A stretch of DNA of 64,000 bases from the NCBI GenBank assembly GCA_037953625.1, contig CM075651.1, positions 62,854,501 to 62,918,500 of the forward strand. Reading direction: 5' to 3'. This document shows, one piece after another, positions 51,900 to 62,916 of this stretch; position 1 is the first letter of the stretch; each line of letters begins with the position of its first letter. The DNA comes from Crotalaria pallida. Lineage: Eukaryota > Streptophyta > Magnoliopsida > Fabales > Fabaceae. A program made the position numbers and the translations under genes. A model generated the notes under the pieces. That model saw only the letters and a program-made list of their open reading frames with translations. It searched no databases and had not been told where the DNA came from.

Positions 51900-53568
51900 T
51901 CAGATTAGCTTTCTGGCCAAAAGTTCTTCTAGCTCGGGAGGCGCCATTCTGTATGGAGCAATTGAGATCGGGCCAGTTCCCGGAAGGAGGTCTATACTGA
52001 ACTCTACTTCTCTATTCGGCGGTAAGCCAGGCATTTCGTCCGAGAAAACCTCAGGGAATTCTCCAACCACAGGAATTTGGTCTAAGGTCGGTTCCTCTGT
52101 TGTCTCTAACTTTGCAACAGAAGGGCCACTAAAGATTACGGTCTTTTCTCGGCAATCAAGTAAGACATGGTGTTGAGACATCCAGTCCATGCCAAGGATA
52201 ATATCTAGCTTGGTTAAGGGTAGACAAATCAAGTTGACTTTAAACTCTTTGCCTAATACTTGGATAGGACACTCTAGACACATTTTAGAAGTGATTACAG
52301 AAGAATTGGTTGGGGTGGAAATGGATAGTTTGTAAGGCATTTCTACTGGGGATAGTTTTAGTCTATTCATACAGTCAAGGGAAATGAAAGAATGTGTGGC
52401 TCCACAGTCAAATAGTACAGCACAAGGAACACTGTTTACTTGACAAGTACCTCGGATCAGTTCGTCAGCATCAGTCACTTCTTCTCCATCCATAGTGTAA
52501 ACCTTGCCTCTCTGCATAGGTCGGTTAATACCAGTCTGATGAGCCTTGGTCACATTGACCTCTTCCTTCACAATATTCTCGGTACACCGAGCTGCAAAAT
52601 GGCCAGGCTTGCCACATCGGAAACAGGATCCTCTGGTTTTGCTCGGATCCAGATTCCAGCATTCTCCCCGGTGCTGCCTTCCGCAGTGTTGGAAGATCGG
52701 ATAGGGGCCAGGGACAACCACCATCTGACCACCGCTTCTTTGAGTTGTTGCCACTCTTGAGCTCGGATACGCATAAGGGGCAGATCTCTGAATAGCTCCT
52801 CTTCCTCTGATCAGACCCACTGCTTTCTGTGCCGACCTGTTCCTTTTTCCGTCAGCTTTCCTCTTGAGCCCCTTCTCATAAGTGCTAGCCATGTTCACCA
52901 ATTGCGAGAGATTGGTCACATTCTGATATTCGAATGCGAGCCGAATATCATCACGGAGACCAGATTCAAACTTGATGCACTTGGCACGGTCATCAGCATC
53001 TCTGTAGCTTCCTGAATAGCGGATCAAATCCTCGAACTGAGCGGCATATTCTCCGACACTCAAGTTCCTCTGTTCCAGCTTGAGAAAAGTGAGCTCCTTC
53101 TCTCTCCTGACATCCTCGGGAAAGTACTTTCCGAGGAAGCGGGCTTGGAACAATTCCCAAATGATGACCTCATTTGCCGCCTCCATTCCTCGGCTTTTGT
53201 TGATCCCACCAGTGCTCGGCTTCACTAGCCAGCACAAACTCAGCTAACCTTACCCTGTACTCATAGGGAGGTTGCAGAGATCGGAAGATCTTCTCAATAT
53301 CCTGGAGCCATCTTTGAGCTCCATCTGGGTTATATCCTCCTTCGAACTGAGGTGGTTCGTTCTTCCGAAATCGGCTCATCCAGTCTATCTCGACCGGAGC
53401 CGGAGGTTGAGGCTGAAGGGCTGCAGCTGCAGCTGCTGCGGCCGCGGCGACGTTTTGAGCGAGGTTCTCAGCCTGATTCTGATGTGCCTGCGCTTGGTTC
53501 TGCTGTAGTTGAACCAGAGTTTCCAACACAGCAGCAATTCGGTCGTTATCAGCTCGTCTCCCAGCCAT
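51900..53568 (-). pseudogene. gag: T2 gag and protease
   Basis: ATG at 53568 (MAGRRADNDRIAAVL), an Ala/Gln-rich segment, then the gag domain. A frameshift near 53185 moves the frame; it continues with FQARFLGKYFPEDVRREKE and SVGEYAAQFEDL and an intact CCHC knuckle CFRCGKPGHFAARC. The protease has LFDCGATHSF, where DSG or DTG is expected, so its active site is altered. It ends at TGA 51900-51902, where an Arg codon is expected before PSVSPWGAP. Confidence 0.87.
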
Positions 53569-53748
53569 GCTGCTTGGTCATGGAGAGGAAGCCAATTAAC
53601 TCCCGAATAATCAAGCAAATACATATTTAGACATGTATATCTATAAGTTCTATTGTCTAACTTAGAATCCTAGAATTTACTTATTTGTCACTCTCTTGGT
53701 GAGTAACCACTGGAGTCCTTTGCAACTCCAATAGGCCGAGGAGAAACT

Positions 53749-53760
53749 GCTCTGATACCA
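53749..53760 (-). promoter_or_regulatory. T2 primer binding site (initiator tRNA-Met)
   Basis: Minus strand TGGTATCAGAGC, four bases from the LTR end. Confidence 0.88.
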
Positions 53761-53764
53761 AAAA

Positions 53765-56332
53765 TGTAACACCCTAAATAATAATTACCCTTAATTACCC
53801 CAAAATTAGGATTTAAAATTTCTTTTAAAAAAATATGATATGATATTTGCCAAAATAATACTTCCTTCTATTAATAACGAGAATATCAAAGTTAAATAAG
53901 CGGAAGACTTAAATGGATCAAATACATAAAGTATAAGTTTAGGTACATTCAGTTCGGTCATTCAAAATACAATCAGTGTTTTAGCTCGGCCCAACTGGCC
54001 GAGACCCAATACAAAACAATGTTCTAGCTCGGCCAAACTGGCCGAGCCCCATCCACCTATCAGACTCTAAATCACTTACTCTCCCTGTGAGGGAGAGTGA
54101 TCTTGCTCGGTCGGGGACTGCGTCTGCTCGGGTTCAGTACCTGAAAAATGGTAAGGAGGTGAGCATTACACAGAACTTAAATAAGCAGTTTCTAAAATGA
54201 CATACCGAACTACCAAGTCACACACAAATAGTCAAATAGCAAATAAATCACAAGTAATCAAACCCATGTATCTCATGCATATATCAACGTTTAGCTCGAT
54301 TCGCATACCCACATCCTTGTCTAGCTCGACTCACATCATAAACCAGATAACGCATTACTAGCTTTAACTCGGTTCATCCTCTCATGTCTCGGATTACCAT
54401 CTCTATCTTGGGTTCATTACTCATTATTTCCCTTTTCACATAGTTTACAATCTTTTACTCTTCTCGGATGCATACCCCCAGTGCATGTCTTACACCATTT
54501 AAGTCGGATATTGGAGTGTCCATAACTGCGAGTAGCACGATACTCGTCTTAGAGCTGCGAGCACCACAATGCTCGGCTTACGCGATCAATGCACGCACCC
54601 AGTATGCGTCTGCTATGACCAGGAACACTACCGCCGATCATTCTATGGAGTAAGGAGTGTCCATAACTGCGAGTACCACAATACTCGTCTTACAGCTGCG
54701 AGCACCACAATGCTCGGCTTACGCAATCAATGCACGCACCCAGTACGCGTCTGCTATGACCAGGAACACATCCCACCGATTCCGTTCTCGGAACCTTGTG
54801 AGTCATAACTGCGAGCACCACAATGCTCGTCTTACAGCCGCGAGCACCACAATGCTCGGCTTACGCGATCAATGAACGCACCCAATACGCGTCTGCTATG
54901 ACCCGACCACACAACCATTTCTCTTTAATTCCCCTTATCTTCTTAACCATTACTTTTAGTTCGGCCCACCTCAGTTCACCTCTTTAATTTAATCCTCTTT
55001 GCATCTATCTCGGCTCAGCCCTTTACCCATTTCCGATTTCCATTATTCCTATTATCTATCTCATCTACCTATCTCATTATATAACTTATTAATTCGTCTT
55101 TTCGATCCATCCTGGTTACCATTCTTCTCATTCTCCATTCTCACCCTCTCTCGGCTCGGCCACAGATACAAATACCAAATATCAAAGCTCAACATTCATG
55201 CACAAAGTTCATAAACACTTATACAACATCCGCAATAGGAATAAAGCATTCGGCCAATCCATCATGTAAATACCAACATATAGCATATAACAATATTCCA
55301 TGTTCACCTAGCATCCAGGTCTCTAGTTCATTTATTAGTTCCCTTTACCCTTTTTACCTTTCCTTCCTCATGTTAACCTAGATCCATTCCCTAATCTAAC
55401 ACCCACTCTTAGTACCCTTTATCAACACCCTAGAAACCCAAACTCAAGTAGAGGTAACACTCACTCCTTACCTCAAACCGTGAGAGATAAGAGTTGAGAG
55501 CTTGAGAATGACTTCCTTGACCTAGACCTTGACCTTGTGAGCTTCACACCACTCGAATCCGTGTCCTCCTTGCTGCCACCACAACACCACCATGGTCCAA
55601 GGACGCCGGAACAGAAGAGAACAGAGAGGAGGAGGGTTCCGTTTTGTGAGAGGAGAGGGAGAAATAAGGTGTTGGGGTTTTGTTTGCTGAAGCTTTGGAG
55701 GAGAAAGAGAGAGATTCGTAGGAGGAAGAGAATGAGAAATGCAAAGTGTGATATGAGGTGTTTTGGGCTTTCTTTTATTCATTTAGGGAAAATATTTGTG
55801 TGGTCAAGATTCATTGGCTTCTTGGGGAAGCTAGAATGTGTGGACAGGGTTCATTGGCTTCTTGAGGAAGCCATGAATAGTACTTGAGAGGGACATAAAG
55901 CAATGAAAATGACATAAAGTGAATGGCAAGGACAGCGTACGGATGGTACGAATCCCAAAGGGCTACAGCTCAACATGAGCTGGCACGGAGGAGCTAGGAC
56001 GTGTTGGCTCGGGTACATCGGCTAGGATACGTTGGCTCGGCTTGTAGGAACAACAGTAGTCCGAGCTTAACTCTCGGACAGGACACTGAGATCGGCTAAT
56101 CCAGACTGGACAATGGGTTTCACGTGGGGTTCTCTTTCAGCTCGGCTCATAAGTACACAATCTTATCTAGCTCGGCCGGGATCGGGCCGAGGCCTTAATC
56201 TCACATCCTAGGTCGGCCTATGCTCATACTACCCTTCTAACCTTGTACAATTTCTAAGGCTTAATCCTATCCTTAAATAAATATTTATATACTAAAATTA
56301 TATTATTTAATACTAATTTTCAGGATGTTACA
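53765..56332 (-). repeat. T2 5' LTR
   Basis: 2568 bp. Contains the second copy of the tandem hairpin repeat at 54518-54900, with hairpins at 54529, 54558, 54670, 54699, 54812 and 54841 (18 nt each). Confidence 0.92.
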
Positions 56333-56465
56333 ACCACACATGCTATAAGCTGTTATAACTCTGAATCGAGTTATGGGTAGATTAGGACTAAGTCAATAGA
56401 ATATAAAATATATATTGTTTTTTTTAAATATAATTGTTATCTTTGATGAATAGCATAACATAGTA

Positions 56466-57470
56466 ATGGCCTCAAGAAACGCTCGCCATACCGACGAATC
56501 CCTCGATCGTATTGTTGCGATCTTGGAGCATCTGGCTAATAGGCAAGCTGTTGGTCCGTCCGAGTTCAAGGGACTAGCTGATTTTAGGAAGTGTGACCCT
56601 CCAAAGTTTCACGGTGGAGCTAACCCTGAGGAGGCGCAGATCTGGATTCAGGAGCTGGAGAAGATATTTCAGACAATTCCGTGTGATGAGGAGCTGAAAG
56701 TTACCTATGTTGCTTATGTTCTCGTAGGTCCCGCGGACAACTAGTGGAAGTATACGAAACAAGCCTTAGAGCATGAGAACAAACAAATCACTTGGGGTGT
56801 TTTCGTGGACAAATTTTATGAGAAGTTCTTCCCTGAAGATATAAGAAACAAGAAAGAGATCGAATTCATGGAGCTGAAACAGGGAACCATGACTGTTGGG
56901 GAATATGCAGCGAAGTTTGAGGAGTTGATGAAGTACTCTCCATACTTCACTCTTCGCCCCGATGAGAATGCTAAGTGTGTTCGTTTTGAGAATGGTTTAA
57001 GGCCGGATATTAAGCCATTCGTAAGTGGACAATGCATCCGACACTTCGCAACTTTGGTGCAACGTTGTCGTATCACTGAAGATGACCTCAAGGCAAAGGT
57101 GGTGTATGAATGACAGCAGCAAAGTCAACAAAATTATGGTCCCCACCATAATCGCGAAAAGAACAACCATCACCATAATGACCACAACAAGAGTCCCTAC
57201 GATAAGAACGGACAAGGGAAAAAGAGTGAGGAGAAACCAACGGATGGTAGTATACCAAAATGTGATAAGTGCCACAATTTCCATGGTGGAAAGTTTTGTT
57301 GGACTGCGCAACCTAAAACCTGCTTCAATTGTGGAAAACAAGGACACATCTCCCCATACTGTCCCGAAAAGAATAAGAACCAAGGCAGTGCGATACCCAA
57401 ACCCAACACCAGTGTTAAAGTTTTCACGATGATGGAGAGCGAAGCCAATCCGTCAGAGGATTTAGAATAA
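56466..57470 (+). pseudogene. gag: G1 gag
   Basis: One frame of about 334 codons (MASRNARHTDESLDRIV) with two stops, TAG 56742-56744 (in place of a Trp in the NWW motif) and TGA 57111-57113. Gag domain: PPKFHGGANPEEAQIWIQELE and KFFPEDIRNKKEIEFMEL. CCHC knuckle CFNCGKQGHISPYC near 57320-57361. It ends TAA 57468-57470. T2 lies in its leader. It is a Tekay/Del-type Gag, distinct from those of T1 and T2. Confidence 0.87.
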
Positions 57471-58324
57471 GCTAGTTGTCTTTTGAACCGTTATCTTATA
57501 TAAGTATTTCGATTTTGAAACCCACCTATGTTTCTCTTTGTTTAGAATATGCAAACTATGTGAAATTCGAAATATCAGATCTCAGCTTTTGCTAAGTAAC
57601 CTAGATGTGTTCACCCCAATCAATTCATTAGTAGTTTCATGACAGCCTATTCGTAAAACATCTATACTCGATAAAATTGCCTTGGTCGGCTTGAAAACTT
57701 AAGATGTGACCCTAAGAGTAGATAGCATGTCATAGATTGTCGTAGTAAGCTTATCCTTATTATCAAAACCTAAATCTATATAAGCCACACCCAAAGAATA
57801 CCTAAGCATGTCTCCCGTGTCTATAGAGGAAGAAACCAAGTAGAAACCATTCTTGTAATCCGTGAATACCCAAGGTCTTTTCCTAAAGGAGTGTTTAGTT
57901 TATTCCTTTATCCTAAAGTTAGACATACCATTAACCCCGTGCTTAGAATTGATCCCGTTTGGATTGGATAAACCCTCATCTTTTGGCTCCATCAAGATTG
58001 GTTGCAATGGTGTCTGCCTTAAGGATGGGAGCAAATAGAACTTCGCTATGCTGATTCCAAGTGGGGGAGAGTTCACCCATCAAACCCACCGATGTACCCT
58101 TATGAGAAAACCTAAACATTCGAAACCAGTTCCGTTCAGATGGAAGGTAGGAAGATTAAGCAGCTACGAGGAAAGGAAATCCTGATTGGCGAAGGTTGTG
58201 TGCGAACGTAGTGATGCTAGTGACATCACCTGGATCGAATAAGGGAAGAGTATCCGCATATGCTCATGTAAGTTATTTTCCGAATCGAATTTCGGGGACG
58301 AAATTATGTTTAAGTGGGGGAGGA
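57471..58324 (+). other. G1 region after gag: deleted pol, polypurine tract
   Basis: No RT or integrase. From about 58130 the sequence resembles the end of a Tekay-type pol: KQLRGKEI, then EEYPHML in another frame, then the typical run to AAGTGGGGGAGGA (58312-58324), the polypurine tract. A large internal deletion between gag and the pol end explains this; 57480-58100 itself is unassigned. Confidence 0.65.
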
Positions 58325-59666
58325 TGTAAGGCCCTATATTTTCAATAAATAAATATTTAAGTATTTAAAATAATAATGTTATTATATTTAACAAAATATG
58401 AATTTTCTGAAAATAGGTTAAAAGACTCGAGTGTTTTGGGGAGAACTCGAGTATAATCTCTAAACTGTTTGAAAAATTTGAATTGGGGTCGAAAGACTCG
58501 AGTCCTACATGGAAGACTCGAGTGTTCTTTGATGTGCTGGAAAAGACTCGAGTGTTGGGGGAAAAGACTCGAGTATTTTGAGCAGTGGTGCTAAGTCTAT
58601 AAGTCGGTTTTGATTCAAAACTCGCACCAAAACGCGTTTTCTCGAGGTTCCAAGCACAGAGCTGGACCTTACTTCATTTGAGGGTAATATTAGACTATAA
58701 ATAGGTATTTGGGGAAGCCCCAAACTCATTCAAATCCTCCTAACCCAAATTTATATTCACATTTCCTCTGTTTTCTGGTGCTCTCTTGGTGCCTTCGATT
58801 CTCTCTCTTCACTCAACCAAATTCTGTGAGACCAAAACACAATCTGAGTTCTAATTCCAATCTTGAATTAGAACCAAGAACCACTCAAATTGACTTCTTG
58901 TAGATCGAGTTGCAAGCCTTCAAAGTTGAACATTCAAGTCTGGAAAACAGAGTGCAAATCAACACCTTCAACCTCTCTTTCTCGAATTGGTTTGGTAAAT
59001 CCAGGAAACCTCTTGATCCCAAATTTGTTTCTAATTAAAGATAGCATTCCCTAGTTTCTTAAGCTAACTTATTTCGTTCTTTTTCATGCCTTTTTCGTGG
59101 TGAATTTGATGGCCAAAGTTTGCTGCTCAAAGTGCAGAACTTGAGTGTTGGAACTCAAACTTTGATGCAGTCCCTTTCCTCTTCAACCAATCATTCCTTT
59201 AGCTTCATTAAGGTAAGGGGAAGTTACCTAATCGCTAGAATGGTATTTAACAAGCTAAATCCATAGGAACCAATAGGAGGTTCATAGGCAATAGAGTTTG
59301 AATTAGGAATCTGACATGGAGGTCAGGAACTCACTGTTTTTATGTTCAAACAAGTTTAATTGGACCTAATGATGCTCACTGGATTGATTTGCGAACTTAA
59401 AACCAAGTAGAACTGAGATTTATATGTTAAATTGCACTTTGTATACGTTTTATGAAATTCTGTGATTTGATGTTATTTGTTGTTGTTTCAGTTGTGTTTA
59501 AGTGCTGTAACATGTTTGTTTTATGTGTTTAAGTCGCTGTTTTGCATAGGAATGAAGAAATAAAGCAAGGGACTCGAATTGGTGCTTAAAATGCAGAAAA
59601 CTGGTGTTGTTGCAGCAAAAAGACTCGAGTATTCTGGAAAACTGGAAGAACACTCGAGTGGATCTT

Positions 59667-60788
59667 TGATGAGCATTTTATTTCCCATTTTTCCTTGCAT
59701 TATTTTACTCCTATTATTGATACTTGTTGCCTATTTGACATTGTTTAGCTTGATTTAGTGATTTAGAGTTTATTGGACTATTATTCTGAATATTGTTTAA
59801 TTTGGGATTATTTAGCCTAATTAATTCTATTTCTATTTTCAAGTCATATTTGGCACAAGGGCTTTTTGGACATTTTGGGAATGAAGATTTAATTTTGGAA
59901 GAGAAGATATATGATGAAGTGAAGATTGTAATCTATCTTTAGGATTAGTTGAGATTTAGTTATATCTTTTAAGATTTAGATTTTATCTATAAGATATTTT
60001 TTAGATTTAATTTAGAGATAAGCTTTCCTTAGGATTTGGGCCCATGATTTAGGCCCGTTTTGTGATTTAAAAAGCGAAATTCGTGTAAACCCTTGGGGAG
60101 ACCTTCCATTCACGTTTTTTTACATTCTCTCTCATAGAGAAGGCTTAGTTTTTCTCTCCAAGCTTGTGGAGGCTGCTAGGGTTTCTCTCTCTTCCCTTTT
60201 CTACACGTTTTTGGTATTTTTCTTCATGGAAGGCTAAACTCTTAGGTTAAATCCCTTTGGTAATGTATCACATACTCTTGAGGTTTTATTCTTAATGCTA
60301 TTTCGTTTTTATTCACTGTTTTCATGCTTATTGATATGTTATGGTTCGCTTAGTTCCATTCTATAGAGATAATCCATGTGTATGAATGCTTAATTTATGC
60401 AAACTCGTAAAAACTCCATGCTTTGGCTTTTAATGCTTAATTAGAGGTTTGGGTTTTGGGGTGAGAATTGAATTTTCGCTTAGTATTTAATTCTCACGAG
60501 TTGGACAGTGAAGAGGAAAGAAATTGATCTTTTGTGACCGATGATAGAGTTGTGAACGCGAGCCAAAGGGGTTTATCCGCTTTTCCTTATCTGTTTCTTC
60601 GTTTTGATTTAATTCTGTTTTGATTTCAATTATTCAATATTCAATACAAAAAAAACCCCCCTGTTTTCTATGCATACTATGTGTTCGACCTTTTGCTTGA
60701 TAAGATATTCCTTGGGAGACGACCTAGGAGTCACTTCCTAGTACTATACTTAAACTGTTTTTATTTGTATCGGGTACGGCCTCGATCA
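59667..60788 (+). mobile_element. A3: solo Athila-like LTR
   Basis: TGATGAGCATTTTATTTCCC...GGTACGGCCTCGATCA, flanked by ATCTT at 59662-59666 and 60789-60793; the intact site is at 45314-45325 in the 5' LTR. Same family as the A1 and A2 LTRs but clearly diverged and on the opposite strand. No internal sequence remains, so recombination between its LTRs removed it. Confidence 0.92.
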
Positions 60789-61420
60789 ATCTTTAAAGAC
60801 TCGAGTATTTTTGCATGAACAACTCCAGTAGTCAAGAACTACTCGAATAGTCTGAACAATTTTTCAGAAAACACTTGCTTTCTAAAATTTTATCATTATT
60901 AACTCGTTTAAATACTATAATATCTCAACCCCGTTGGTTGATTGCTATCCTGGAGGTGTCCTACTGGAATTTTGATTCAATGGTTGATATTTTCCCTACA
61001 GGAGTCCCAACGGAAGTGCGTACACCCATTTGGTTGATATTATCCCTAACGTCCCAGTGAAGGTTTTATTCACTTGGTTGATATTTTCTAAGGGAGTCCC
61101 AATGGGGTCGTTGCAATAAATATCCGCCAATAGGAGGCTAGGCCCCGACGGATTATTAAATAAATGATTATACTCTATTTCTAAAACCATCACAAAGTGA
61201 CTGATGGATTTTTCTATGAAAACAACAGCACCAGCTAAAAGAAAGGTTGACGGAAATGGAATGGAAGAGTAAAATGTGAAGCATGGACTGTGTCCTAAAT
61301 GGAAATAAGATAAACAATGATGATGAATTAAAAGATAAGGATTGGTAATAGATTTTGTTTGCATTCATGCATTGATTGCTCCAGTTTGTGAGGTTTGTTC
61401 CCTTTCATACTATTAACGCT

Positions 61421-61580
61421 AGGCGGAGGAAGCCTGTAAGTCGTGAGTGCAAGGCTAAGCCTGTGAGTCCTACAACGCCGGGAGATGGGAACCCGTAAGT
61501 CGTGAGTGCAGGGCTAAGCCCGTAAGTCCTATGCAGAGCAAAGCTCGTAAGTCATGAGTGCAGAGCAAAGCTCTTAAGTC
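61421..61580 (+). repeat. Covarying hairpin array in the G1 3' LTR
   Basis: Second copy of 45929-46088. Here the second hairpin of unit 2 is perfect (GGGC-TAA-GCCC, 61511-61521) and that of unit 3 too (GAGC-AAA-GCTC), while the last GTAAGTC reads TTAAGTC. Confidence 0.8.
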
Positions 61581-62119
61581 CTACCACCTCCAAACTGTGA
61601 TGCCCCGGGAAATTGTTGAGATTAGCATGCATCATGCCATTAATCATGAGATTAACCGTTGTACAAAAAGGGTTTGACATATGTATATGCATGATGGGAT
61701 TTTTTGCTACTTGAATACTTGTGTTTGTTGCTTTTAGCCAATGTTATCTATTATTCGCTTTAACGTGATTATCTATGACTTACTCCCTTATTGCTCTTGT
61801 AGGTAATGAAGGTCCCGCCTTCCAAGAGGGAGAATAGTGCTGGCAAGGGATTTGAGATTCCCTTTCCGTTCGTTGGAGTTGAAAACCATGCTCTGGGTTA
61901 CGATTAGAGTCCTAAGTAGCTCAGAGTCTAATTACTATTAAAATGAGCTAGCTTGAACTATTGTGTCTTGTTATTTGCTTCCGCACTTAATGATTACTTG
62001 AAAAATTGCTTCTGCAGGTGAATAATAGAGTTTTGAAAATTTATTTGGGAAAAAAAATTATTCTCTAATTTCATTATAATAAATAAATCAAGGTTAGAGA
62101 GTCGGGATGTTACACACAT

Positions 62120-62916
62120 GAGCTGCAGATGTTGCTTGCATCCTTGAAGATGGTAGGCCAAAAAAATCCAGAATCCATCACCTTTCGTTCTGTCCTTTGA
62201 GTCCCAAGGTGGCCTCCAACTGGTGAAGCATGGCAAAACTGGAGAACCGATTGGATCTCATGATCTGGAATGCAGCTACGAATGACCTGATCACTGCAAA
62301 AACACCACAAATAGGGGTCATCCCATACATAATACTTGGCATTGCTCTTTAATTTGTCTCTTTGAGCTTTGGATGCCAAGGTAGGAAAAACAGAAGCAAC
62401 CAGATAATTAACAATGTCGACAAACCAAGGAGTTTGGGGAGGGGGATGGGAAGCATGTAAAGATAAAAGCTGCTCGTCTGGGAAGTCATCCCGGATAGGA
62501 AATGCATCCTCCTCTCTCTCTATCCTGCTCATGTGGTCTGCGACAAGGTTATGCGCACCACTCCGATCCTGAATCTCAAGATCAAACTCCTGGAGGGGCA
62601 ACATCCACCTAATCTACCTAGGTTTGGAATCTGTCTTTTTCAAAAGATACTTCAGAGCAGCATGATCAGTGTACACTACAACCTTAGAACCAAGCAAATA
62701 TGATCTAAACTTGTCAAGTGCAAAAACATTAGCTTAAAGTTATTTTTCAGTTGTTGTGTAATTAACCTGTGTTGCATCTAAACTTCTAGAAGCATAATAA
62801 ATTACATGCGACAGCTTACCAACCCTTTGGGAGAGAACTGCTCCCAAAGCATAATTTGAAGCATCAATCATGAGCTCAAATGGGAGGGTCCAATCAGGTG
62901 GTTGGATGATGGAGGT
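62120..62916 (-). pseudogene. pol: A2 RNase H and integrase N-terminal fragment
   Basis: Matches A1 Pol: PPDWTLPFELMIDASNYALG, YYASRSLDATQVNYTTTEK, FDLEIQDRSGAHNLVADH, and the zinc-binding HASPVGGHLGTQRT...SNICSSC. Stops occur near 62735 and 62615 relative to A1. It continues at 43957 on the other side of G1. Its upstream end is cut by L3 at 62917. Confidence 0.87.

Larger units (their letters stand above)
46675..56332 (-). mobile_element. T2: chromovirus (Tekay/Del-like), full length but broken
   Basis: 9658 bp inside the G1 leader, flanked by GCCAC (46670-46674) and ACCAC (56333-56337), a TSD with one mismatch. 3' LTR 46675-49191, pol and gag on the minus strand, primer site 53749-53760, 5' LTR 53765-56332. 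The 5' LTR has a block of about 40 bp (near 54028-54069) that the other copy lacks. At least three in-frame stops and two frameshifts inactivate it. Confidence 0.9.
43958..62114 (+). mobile_element. G1: chromovirus derivative with gag and a deleted pol
   Basis: Flanked by CACAT at 43953-43957 and 62115-62119. 5' LTR 43958-46622, primer site, gag 56466-57470, remnant of the pol end near 58130-58324, polypurine tract, 3' LTR 58325-62114. Without T2 and A3 it is about 7.3 kb, of which only about 2 kb is internal. RT and integrase are absent, so it depends on a relative or is dead. Confidence 0.88.
58325..62114 (+). repeat. G1 3' LTR, split by A3
   Basis: Partner of 43958-46622, interrupted at 59667-60788. 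Keeps both ACTCGAGT clusters, the TATA box, the hairpin array (61421-61580) and the small ORF (61806-61907). One cluster-2 repeat present in the 5' LTR is missing near 59625. Confidence 0.9.
40435..62916 (-). mobile_element. A2: decayed Athila-like element (host of G1)
   Basis: Minus-strand relative of A1, with 3' LTR 40435-41489, non-coding region 41503-42960, and pol fragments 42961-43957 and 62120-62916 separated by G1. At 62917 it is cut by L3, so RT, protease, gag and the 5' LTR are not visible. Several stops and small deletions relative to A1 show it is older. Confidence 0.85.
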
